Positions 1 through 5,140 of a stretch of DNA of 7,935 nucleotides are shown piece by piece. The notes beneath the pieces were generated by a model. The model saw only the letters and a list, made by a program, of their open reading frames with translations. It was not told the DNA's origin and searched no databases. Each line of letters begins with the position of its first letter. Within the stretch, counting starts at the first letter, position 1. Source of the stretch: Acidimicrobiaceae bacterium (lineage in GTDB: Bacteria; Actinomycetota; Acidimicrobiia; Acidimicrobiales; Palsa-688); contig DAHWQF010000140.1 in NCBI GenBank assembly GCA_027334785.1, positions 1-7,935 of the forward strand, written 5' to 3'. Both the position numbers and the translations under genes were made by a program.

Positions 1-267
1 CCTCGACCACGTTGTTGGTGGCGGCATAAACAAGCAGGAGTAGGGTGCGTTTTGGCAGTCGGCCCCCAGGTTTACTGTCGCGGTATCACCATGGACCGAA
101 GCGAGGTAATCCCCGCCGAAAGCCGCCTGGCAGTCGACAGCCGCTGTACTTGCAGAAGCCTGCCCCCCACCAAATACGACAAGGGCCAGACCGCTCAGCA
201 TGCAAAAGACACCAAGCACAGTCCCCATGGAACTCGCGCGCCTAAGCTGCCGCCGCCTGATCATCAT
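1..267 (-). CDS. Secreted protein of unknown function, 5' part (runs off the left edge)
   Basis: An open frame of 89 codons begins at ATG 267-265 and is still open at base 1, so the C-terminal part is missing. The first ~40 residues form a classic Sec signal peptide: a strongly basic start (RRRQLRR at residues 4-10), a hydrophobic core at about 15-33, and an ASA|S type I cleavage site near residue 39. The visible mature part starts STAAVDC and has cysteines at about 46, 71 and 78, which would suit disulfides in an exported protein. The SD GGAGGG (277-272) is 4 nt from the first ATG and 7 nt from a second ATG at 264, so either could be the start. I do not recognise the domain. A SigF-type promoter candidate lies about 45 bp upstream. 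The reading is convincing because signal peptide, RBS and an uninterrupted frame coincide; the function is unknown. Confidence 0.75.
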   Translation of the reverse strand, partial: MMIRRRQLRRASSMGTVLGVFCMLSGLALVVFGGGQASASTAAVDCQAAFGGDYLASVHGDTATVNLGADCQNAPYSCLFMPPPTTWSR

Positions 268-822
268 CTCTCCCTCCCCGCCTCAATTCCGCGGTACTAA
301 AGGGAGTTCTTTACCCAGGCGCGTCAGTCAAAAACGTATCTCCGTAGCGTCACGCTCTTTCAGCACCTTCAGTGAGTGGCCTACTACTCTTAGCGGTGCT
401 ACCGCCCCGGCCCGCCGCTATTCGCGGTTAGTCCTATGCTCAGAGTGGTCAGGGCCTAGCTACCCTTTTCCGCTCTGGAAATTACAAGTGTGCGGCTAGC
501 GGCTTGCTAGCAGTGAGAAACATACCGCGGAGCTTTACCAGGCGTCCAGGCCCGGGCGATGTTAGAAAACGCGTGGCCGCCTCAGCGTCACCAGCCGAGC
601 GAGCTTGCGAGCGAGGGTGGTAGCTGTTGCCAGGCGCTACAGGGCCATCCGTGGCGGTTGTGGCTACCCGCCCCCGCCGCCGACCAATCCGTGGCCGTCG
701 GCGGGGTTGGGCCGGGCATAGCGACAGCACAAGTTGAGATCCACCATTCCTGCTCCCAGTTGTGGAGGCTCTCGCAGCGGTGCACTACCAGAGAAGGCGA
801 AGGTAATGCAGGGTCCTCAAGG
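268..822. other. Intergenic region without a recognisable gene
   Basis: These 555 bp separate the leftmost secreted-protein gene from the 3' end of the SnoaL-like gene. Frames of 80-106 codons exist on both strands, but their translations are rich in Arg, Pro and Ser, lack domain-like patterns and have no RBS. Apart from the promoter candidate near the left end, there are small inverted repeats: TAGCGG/CCGCTA (391-396 and 415-420), two copies of GCTAGC (495-500 and 506-511), and an 8-bp stem CCGCCGAC/GTCGGCGG (677-684 and 697-704) with a 12-nt loop. The last lies about 120 nt past the SnoaL-like stop, with no T-run. No tRNA, rRNA or mobile element was recognised. Confidence 0.5.
311..335 (-). 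promoter_or_regulatory. SigF/SigB-type promoter candidate for the secreted-protein gene
   Basis: Reading the minus strand, GTTT (335-332) is followed after exactly 15 nt by GGGTAA (316-311). This matches the general form of SigF/SigB stress and developmental promoters (GTTT, 14-16 nt, GGGTA). Transcription would start near base 303, giving a leader of about 36 nt before the ATG at 267, with the SD inside it. No convincing TTGACA/TATAAT pair was seen here. The match covers only nine fixed bases, so chance is possible. Confidence 0.4.
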
Positions 823-1221
823 TCAACGGTCGACCTCGGGCACCCCGGCGGCTGCGGCGGCTGATGAGCGGTCGTCGTACCGCTGGATCTCGACGATCTG
901 GCCGTCACGTACCAGGTACACGTGGAAGAGTTCCCGGTCGTCGGGGTGCTGGGCTGACGTCGGCCACGCCACAGTCAGCCCACAGAGGATGCCCTCGGTC
1001 CCTACGGCAAGCTCGGTGATGGCGCCCTCGGCACCTTCACTGATGAGGCGAGCGAAGGTCGCGAGCACGTCAGATCGGTTGCGGCACGCACGTGGGTGAT
1101 CGTCGGAGCCCCATCGGACGTCGTCGCTGAGGAGCCTGCCGAAGGCATCGAGGTCCCGAGCGGTGAGGGCAGTCCGGAGGCGGTCGGCGAGGTCTGCGGT
1201 GTCGTCCACGGTGCCTGCCAT
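823..1221 (-). CDS. SnoaL-like / NTF2-fold protein
   Basis: A small protein of 132 residues (140 if ATG 1245 is used) with the layout of SnoaL-like NTF2 domains: an N-terminal helix (DTADLADRLRTAL), then DLDAFGRLLSDDVRW. The RSDVLATFARLI segment follows, and the C-terminal strands are ELFHVYLVRDGQIVEIQRYDD. Family members form a cone-shaped ligand pocket and include isomerases, cyclases and many uncharacterised cytoplasmic proteins; nothing here identifies a ligand or reaction. I prefer ATG 1221 because an extended -10 (TGGCATAAT) ends 6 nt before it, which gives a leaderless message beginning at the start codon. ATG 1245 has only a GGGGG run 3 nt upstream. The gene diverges from the sugar operon and has no obvious link to it. 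The last ~12 residues (Ala-rich) are a likely unstructured tail. Confidence 0.72.
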   Translation of the reverse strand: MAGTVDDTADLADRLRTALTARDLDAFGRLLSDDVRWGSDDHPRACRNRSDVLATFARLISEGAEGAITELAVGTEGILCGLTVAWPTSAQHPDDRELFHVYLVRDGQIVEIQRYDDRSSAAAAAGVPEVDR

Positions 1222-1227
1222 GCCATG

Positions 1228-1236
1228 ATTATGCCA
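1228..1236 (-). promoter_or_regulatory. Extended -10 promoter, probable leaderless start
   Basis: On the minus strand, TGGCATAAT (1236-1228) is an extended -10 element (TGn followed by CATAAT). Six bases (CATGGC) separate it from A1221, the first base of an ATG of the SnoaL-like gene. This is the usual spacing of actinobacterial leaderless transcripts, where +1 is the start codon. No good -35 hexamer is visible at the expected distance (about 1251-1256), as often happens with extended -10 promoters. Confidence 0.5.
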
Positions 1237-1339
1237 GCTTGCCATCGACCCCCGTCTCGGATGACTGGGGCATTGGTCCCACGATGGCCTTCTCCTTGAG
1301 CTGCCCGACGGAGCTGAGCCGCACCCCCGTGCCGGTCAC
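1229..1339 (-). pseudogene. Coding-like 37-codon frame, possible tail of a lost gene
   Basis: On the minus strand, a frame of 36 sense codons plus TAA (1231-1229) has G or C at 32 of 37 third positions. It reads as ordinary protein (for example LSSVGQLKEKAIVG). A GTG at 1336-1334 could serve as a start but lacks a clear RBS. Upstream, the frame enters the 22-bp tandem repeats and meets a TAA in the repeat nearest it. Its stop overlaps the -10 element of the SnoaL-like gene. It could be the 3' remnant of a gene whose front was replaced by the repeats, or a very small gene. I do not recognise the protein. Confidence 0.3.
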
Positions 1340-1343
1340 CGCC

Positions 1344-1408
1344 AGGAGCTCGCGTTACCGCTCCCAGGAGCTCGCGTTACCGCTCCGAGGAGCTCGCGTT
1401 ACCGCGCC
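1344..1408. repeat. Three tandem 22-bp repeats
   Basis: The core GGAGCTCGCGTTACCGC occurs three times without mismatch, at 1345-1361, 1367-1383 and 1389-1405. The period is exactly 22 bp, about two helical turns. The first two units continue with TCC, the third with GCC. Each of the first two has a 5-bp inverted repeat, GGAGC/GCTCC, around a 10-nt centre. The block sits in the divergent region, about 123 bp before the SnoaL-like start and about 130 bp before the operon -35. There are no spacers, so this is not a CRISPR. It could be a stacked operator array or a simple duplication. Confidence 0.85.
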
Positions 1409-1422
1409 GCCGCCCAAGTCGC

Positions 1423-1445
1423 TCGGCGCTGTGGGCTCGCGCCGA
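1423..1445. repeat. 7-bp inverted repeat in the divergent region
   Basis: TCGGCGC (1423-1429) and GCGCCGA (1439-1445) form a perfect 7-bp dyad around a 9-nt centre, just after the tandem repeats. It could bind a regulator or form a small RNA hairpin. There is no T-run for a terminator. Confidence 0.35.
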
Positions 1446-1460
1446 ACGCTCCGAACCAAC

Positions 1461-1471
1461 ACATCCGATCA
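1461..1471 (+). promoter_or_regulatory. Possible operator copy ACATCCGATCA
   Basis: This shares CATCCGAT with the two best sites of the window (1570-1580 and 7343-7353). The left half is ideal (ACATC), but the right half (GATCA) departs from GATGT. It lies about 64 bp before the -35 of the sugar operon, where it could act as an auxiliary site. Confidence 0.35.
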
Positions 1472-1484
1472 TTGCCCTTCTAAG

Positions 1485-1495
1485 ACATCCGACCA
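1485..1495 (+). promoter_or_regulatory. Possible operator copy ACATCCGACCA
   Basis: A second upstream copy, 24 bp after the first. It keeps CATCCGA, but its right half (GACCA) is more degenerate. It is the weakest of the set and is listed because of its orientation and company. Confidence 0.3.
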
Positions 1496-1534
1496 CTCTC
1501 ACCGAGAAAACGATCACAAACCCCGTGAACCGCC

Positions 1535-1563
1535 TTGACAGCCGCAAGCCTCCCCGTTAGCAT
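1535..1563 (+). promoter_or_regulatory. Vegetative promoter of the sugar-uptake operon
   Basis: A perfect -35 TTGACA (1535-1540) is followed after the ideal 17 bp by TAGCAT (1558-1563), which matches four of six -10 bases, including the key A at position 2 and T at position 6. Transcription should start at about 1569-1571. The leader is then about 95 nt and carries a small hairpin (1594-1613) before the binding-protein RBS. A CATCCGATG palindrome sits directly on the predicted start, which suggests repression by occlusion. Confidence 0.7.
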
Positions 1564-1569
1564 ACCAAC

Positions 1570-1580
1570 TCATCCGATGT
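1570..1580 (+). promoter_or_regulatory. Putative GntR-family operator at the operon start site
   Basis: TCATCCGATGT is an odd palindrome, CATC-C-GATG with further partial symmetry, and covers about +1 to +11 of the predicted transcript. The identical 11 bases recur before the FadR-type regulator gene (7343-7353). The location suits a repressor, and FadR-type proteins bind short palindromes as dimers. That this regulator binds here is inferred from position and repetition. Confidence 0.5.
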
Positions 1581-1593
1581 CCCGACGGCAACG

Positions 1594-1613
1594 GCCCCCG
1601 GTGAGCCGGAGGC
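1594..1613 (+). other. Leader hairpin
   Basis: The stem GCC-C-CCGG (1594-1601) pairs with CCGG-A-GGC (1606-1613) around a TGAG tetraloop: seven base pairs with one C-A mismatch. It lies in the 5' leader of the operon, some 40 nt before the RBS, and leaves the RBS free. It may affect mRNA stability. It does not look like a known riboswitch. Confidence 0.3.
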
Positions 1614-1664
1614 AATGACGCCGGGCCCACGGCAACAAGGGGGCTCATGACACGAGGAGGGCTC

Positions 1665-2999
1665 GTGAAACCAAACAGTCAGGTCAAGGCGAAACTAATG
1701 CTCAGGGTCGGCGCGGCGGTTTCCGCCAGCGCCCTCGTTGCCCTCGGTGCCGGTACGGGGACCTCGTTCGCAGCGGGGCGCTCCGGCCATCAGGCGCACG
1801 CGACACATTCGACCAGCTCGCCGTCCGGGAACCTGTCGTGGTTCTTCTGGGTCGGCAGCCCGACAGGGGTGCACACATGGACGCACGTAGCGTCCCTCGT
1901 ACCTAAGACCTATCCGAACCTCCGAGTGTCTTTGACCACTACGAGCTGGACAGATTACTGGCAAAAGCTCCCACTTGAGGCGTCCTCGCACGACCTGCCG
2001 GACCTCGCCGGCCTTCAGTTTGGCTATGTCGGGTCCGACGGGAGCTTCTTTCTTCCCCTCAACACCCTCATCAAGCAAAACCACTACAGCCTCGCGGGCT
2101 TCACACCAACGATGATCAAGGAGCTGTCGGTCAACGGCAAGCTCCTAGCGTTGCCTTACGATTTTGGCCCAGTCGTCATCGCCTACAACAAAACCCTCTT
2201 CGAGCAGAAGCACGTCGCGCTCCCCAAGGACGGCTGGACCTGGGCCCAGTTCCTAGCCGACGCGAAACGGCTAACTGGCGGCGGGGACTACGGTTGGTTG
2301 CCAGGCCAGTCTCCCCTCGAAATGAACTATGACATCTCGGGCGTTCCCGATGCGTACCTTCAACACGGGACATTCAACGTTGTCAACTCGGCTTTCATTA
2401 CCGGGATCCAACAGTGGGCTGCACTTTCATACAAGTACCACGTCGCGCCCACCTACTCGACGGCGCCCAACTGGGCGACTACTGAGTTCGCGAGCGGCAA
2501 GGTCGCCATGGAACCGAACGGCCCATGGGGCCTGGAGCCGCTAAAGGCGCAGTCAAACTTCCAGGTAGGTTGGGTGGAGTTCCCCTCAGGTCCCCATGGC
2601 GAGCACACCTACAACGAGGGCTCGGGCTTTGGGATCACCAAGGACGCGAAAAACCCCGAGGCCGCGTTCAAGGCGCTCACAGTCATGCTAGGCAGCACTG
2701 CAGAGAACTATGCCGCGAGCGTCGGTCGGGCCTTCCCCGCGCGCGTCGCGGCCGACCCAAGCTGGACCCACTACGCAGGTGAGGGCGCAGGACCGGTCAT
2801 GTACGCCGCACTAAAAACAGCACAACCGATGGAGGTCACGACCAACTGGACGGCCTTCCAGACCGCGCTGTCGAAGTACACTCCACTCGTGCTATCGGGC
2901 TCGATCACTGCGGCGCAATTTGCTAAGGATGTGCAGGCCGAGTCGGGTGCCGGTGCCGCAGTGTCGCCCGGCAATGTCGCCCCGCTCCTCGGCGGCTAG
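1665..2999 (+). CDS. ABC sugar transporter, extracellular solute-binding protein
   Basis: A family 1 extracellular binding protein (SBP_bac_1, MalE-like) that would capture a sugar or oligosaccharide and deliver it to the two permeases encoded next. Numbering from ATG 1647, family hallmarks are LPYDFGPVVIAYNKTLFE (169-186), WTWAQFLADAKRLT (197-210), FASGKVAMEPNGPWG (281-295) and GSGFGITKDAKNPEAAFKAL (325-344). The N-terminus is a signal peptide: four basic residues, a hydrophobic stretch VGAAVSASALVALGA, and probable cleavage near SFA|A. There is no lipobox, and no cysteine anywhere in the protein, so it cannot be a lipoprotein; that is unusual for a Gram-positive binding protein. A histidine-containing, Ser/Gly-rich linker follows (GRSGHQAHATHSTSS). 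I start at GTG 1665 because GAGGAGG (1654-1660) precedes it; ATG 1647 would add six residues. It is the first gene of the operon. The substrate is unknown. Confidence 0.9.
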   Translation: MKPNSQVKAKLMLRVGAAVSASALVALGAGTGTSFAAGRSGHQAHATHSTSSPSGNLSWFFWVGSPTGVHTWTHVASLVPKTYPNLRVSLTTTSWTDYWQKLPLEASSHDLPDLAGLQFGYVGSDGSFFLPLNTLIKQNHYSLAGFTPTMIKELSVNGKLLALPYDFGPVVIAYNKTLFEQKHVALPKDGWTWAQFLADAKRLTGGGDYGWLPGQSPLEMNYDISGVPDAYLQHGTFNVVNSAFITGIQQWAALSYKYHVAPTYSTAPNWATTEFASGKVAMEPNGPWGLEPLKAQSNFQVGWVEFPSGPHGEHTYNEGSGFGITKDAKNPEAAFKALTVMLGSTAENYAASVGRAFPARVAADPSWTHYAGEGAGPVMYAALKTAQPMEVTTNWTAFQTALSKYTPLVLSGSITAAQFAKDVQAESGAGAAVSPGNVAPLLGG

Positions 3000-3061
3000 G
3001 ACTTGCAGGGAAGTCCACTAGCCGCTACTGCCCGCGGCAACGGTGCATAACAGGTCACTCC

Positions 3062-3111
3062 GGCAGCCAGCGGTGAGAGGGGCCGTTGAGCCACCTCCAC
3101 CGCTAGCTGCC
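3062..3111 (+). other. Long hairpin between binding-protein and permease genes
   Basis: The 50-nt stretch folds into one nearly continuous stem. Pairs are GGCAGC/GCTGCC, AGCGGTG/CACCGCT, GAGG/CCTC and GGC/GCC: 20 base pairs, a 6-nt loop, one C-A mismatch (3068/3105) and two bulged As (3076, 3093). No T-run follows, so it is not a standard terminator. It starts about 60 nt after the binding-protein stop and ends about 40 nt before the permease RBS. Stem-loops in this position, as between malE and malF of E. coli, protect the upstream mRNA or reduce read-through, giving more binding protein than permease. That role is inferred here. Confidence 0.65.
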
Positions 3112-3166
3112 CCTGAACTCTGGCGATCCGGGGCCACTTTGGCCGACCCGGCAAGGAGGAGCGGGA

Positions 3167-4162
3167 ATGGCTTTAGTTGGGGCGCACACGGGTAAAGCCC
3201 CTAGGAGGTCGGCAGGGGAGCGGCCACAGTCGCCTCCCTTGCCAGAGGTGCCTCCCCGCCGCAAGGGCCCTCGGGTGACCCTCGCGCGCCGTGAAGCGAG
3301 AGCCGCCTACGGTTTCCTCTCGTTCAACTTGACGGGCTTCATACTTTTCACGCTCATCCCGGTTGTCTTCTCGCTCTACCTTTCCTTCTTCAACTGGCCG
3401 CTCACCGGTGGGCAACATACCCTCGTCGGCTTCCACAACTACTCTGTCGCCGTAAGCAGCTTTGGGTTTTGGCAAGTCGTCATTAACGTCTTGTACTTCG
3501 TCGCAGCCTACGTCCCACTAAACCTCGTAGTCTCACTTGGGCTGGCGTCGCTCCTCGGCCCACGCAACAAGACCATAAAGGGCAAGGGCTTTCTGCGAGT
3601 AGTCTTCTTCTTGCCCGTCGTAACGCCTGTCGTCGCGAGTTCGCTCGTCTGGGGGTTGATGTTCGGCCAAGGAGGTATCATCAACGCGGTCCTCGGCGTG
3701 TTCGGTGTCGGCCAGCTCAACTGGCTGGGGTCATCCGGCCTCGCCATGCCCTCCATTATCATCATGTCGCTGTGGCTCGGCTTCGGCTACAACATGATCC
3801 TCTACATCGCCGGGATGACCAACATCCCTGAGGACCTCTACGAGGCAACGTCCCTCGACGGCGCCGGGCGGGTCCGCCAGTTCTTCCATGTCACAGTCCC
3901 GATGCTGTCCCCCTTCCTCTTTTTCGGAACCCTTCTCACACTTATCACCTCGTTTCAGATCTTTACCCGCGCCTACATCCTAACGGGTGGCGGGCCAGGA
4001 AATTCCTCGACGACCCTCGTCCTTGAGATCTACGACCAAGCCTTCAAGTATTTCCGGCTAGGGTACGCCTCGGCGATTGCTTGGTTATTGTTCATACTTA
4101 TCCTCATCGTGACCGGTACCTTCTACAGGCTCCAGCGCCACTGGGTCTACTATGAGCACTAG
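3167..4162 (+). CDS. ABC sugar transporter permease, MalF type
   Basis: An inner-membrane permease of the binding-protein-dependent transport family (BPD_transp_1), the first of a heterodimeric pair. After a basic, proline-rich cytoplasmic N-terminus of about 45 residues, six membrane segments are visible at roughly 50-74, 103-130, 143-168, 193-217, 247-269 and 301-321. The EAA loop that docks the ATPase lies between segments 4 and 5: EDLYEATSLDGAG (222-234), continuing to VPMLSP (244-249). TGGGPGNSST (273-282) is also typical of sugar MalF/UgpA-type permeases. The length of 331 residues is normal. ATG 3167 has an excellent SD, AAGGAGGA (3153-3160), six bases upstream, which suits independent initiation after the preceding hairpin. 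The next permease starts 12 bp after the stop. Confidence 0.92.
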   Translation: MALVGAHTGKAPRRSAGERPQSPPLPEVPPRRKGPRVTLARREARAAYGFLSFNLTGFILFTLIPVVFSLYLSFFNWPLTGGQHTLVGFHNYSVAVSSFGFWQVVINVLYFVAAYVPLNLVVSLGLASLLGPRNKTIKGKGFLRVVFFLPVVTPVVASSLVWGLMFGQGGIINAVLGVFGVGQLNWLGSSGLAMPSIIIMSLWLGFGYNMILYIAGMTNIPEDLYEATSLDGAGRVRQFFHVTVPMLSPFLFFGTLLTLITSFQIFTRAYILTGGGPGNSSTTLVLEIYDQAFKYFRLGYASAIAWLLFILILIVTGTFYRLQRHWVYYEH

Positions 4163-4174
4163 GGGGCAGGCGAT

Positions 4175-5113
4175 GTGGCGAATGCCAAGGCTGAGCCGCT
4201 GGCAGACAACGACGGGCCGATGGGTCGTGAGAAGACGAAGCGGTCGTGGGATGCTACGGCGACAAGGGCGCGTCCCATGACCCCGCGAATCTCCTCGCGC
4301 ATGGTCCTCAGGGTCGCGGCGAATGCGGGCGTTTACGCTTTCGCCTTTATCTGTGCGTTCCCTTTCCTCTGGATGCTTTCTACGGCGCTCAAGCCCGAGA
4401 ACAACTCGATAACCAACAGCTTCTTTGTCGGCTATCCACTCACCTGGTCCAACTTCTCAAGTGCGTGGAGCTTTTTCCCATTCCTGCGTTTCATGGTCAA
4501 CAGCGCGATCATGTCGCTTGGGGGTGCGCTTGTTGTCATCGTTTCATCAGCGACGGGTGGGTACGCCTTTGGCCGCCTCCGGTTCCCCGGCAGGGATAAG
4601 TTCTTCTTTGTGTACGTGGCAACCCTGCTCGTGCCGACCGGCGTCACCATCATCCCCCTGTTCCTGCTCTCACGGTACCTAGGGCTCTACAACACCTACT
4701 GGGGGCTCATCTTCCCGATCTCGTTCACAGCGTTCGGGACCTTCCTCATGCGCCAGTTCTTCCGTTCACTGCCCCGGGAACTGAGCGACTCGGCGCGCGT
4801 CGACGGCGCCTCGGAGTTCCGGACTTTCTTTCAGATCATCGTCCCGCTCATCCGACCGGCTGTGGCGGTACTAGGCGTGTTCACCTTCGTTGCTGACTGG
4901 TCTAACTTCCTCTGGCCGCTCATTGAGACCCAGAGCACCAACCTGTCGACATTAACACTTGGTTTGTCCGAATTCCAGAGCGAATTTGGAAGCTACACAA
5001 GTTACATGATGGCAGGGGCGGTCCTCACGGTCATCCCAACCGTTGTGCTCGTCATCCTCTTGCAGAAATACCTAGTGCGCGGCCTAGCGTTCACGTCCTT
5101 TGGAGGGCGTTAG
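4175..5113 (+). CDS. ABC sugar transporter permease, MalG type
   Basis: The second permease of the pair, predicted to sit in the cytoplasmic membrane with the MalF-type partner. A hydrophilic N-terminus of about 45 residues precedes six hydrophobic segments at about 49-72, 106-132, 143-166, 172-193, 226-248 and 277-298. The EAA loop reads RELSDSARVDGAS (201-213) and ends IIVPLIRP; the usual EAA is replaced by DSA, while the invariant DGA and downstream proline are kept. The C-terminus (QKYLVRGLAFTSFGG) is typical of the MalG branch. GTG 4175 is the start, with AGGGGG (4161-4166) eight bases upstream and 12 bp after the previous stop, which suggests translational coupling. ATG 4220 is a less likely start because it lacks comparable RBS support. 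No ATPase gene follows, so a shared MsiK-like ATPase is probably used. Confidence 0.92.
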   Translation: MANAKAEPLADNDGPMGREKTKRSWDATATRARPMTPRISSRMVLRVAANAGVYAFAFICAFPFLWMLSTALKPENNSITNSFFVGYPLTWSNFSSAWSFFPFLRFMVNSAIMSLGGALVVIVSSATGGYAFGRLRFPGRDKFFFVYVATLLVPTGVTIIPLFLLSRYLGLYNTYWGLIFPISFTAFGTFLMRQFFRSLPRELSDSARVDGASEFRTFFQIIVPLIRPAVAVLGVFTFVADWSNFLWPLIETQSTNLSTLTLGLSEFQSEFGSYTSYMMAGAVLTVIPTVVLVILLQKYLVRGLAFTSFGGR

Positions 5114-5140
5114 CCTACTAGCCAGGAAGGGGTAGATCGC

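Noticed and set aside
677..704. Terminator of the SnoaL-like gene
   Set aside because: 8-bp stem with a 12-nt loop, no T-run, and about 120 nt past the stop; too weak to call.
482..730. 82-codon minus-strand frame
   Set aside because: Arg/Pro-rich translation with no domain pattern, no RBS and no coding-type codon bias; treated as chance.
559..864. 101-codon plus-strand frame overlapping the SnoaL-like gene
   Set aside because: No RBS, low-complexity odd composition, and antisense to a better supported gene.
1257..1264. Reverse-strand TCATCCGA near the SnoaL-like promoter
   Set aside because: Only the left half of the palindrome is kept and it falls inside the coding-like tail; not enough to link this gene to the regulator.
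1344..1408. CRISPR-like repeat array
   Set aside because: Three directly adjoining units with no spacers and no cas genes; a plain tandem repeat.
4849..4856. Extra CATCCGAC operator copy
   Set aside because: Inside permease coding sequence, where the codons of the EAA-loop end explain it, and the right half-site is missing.
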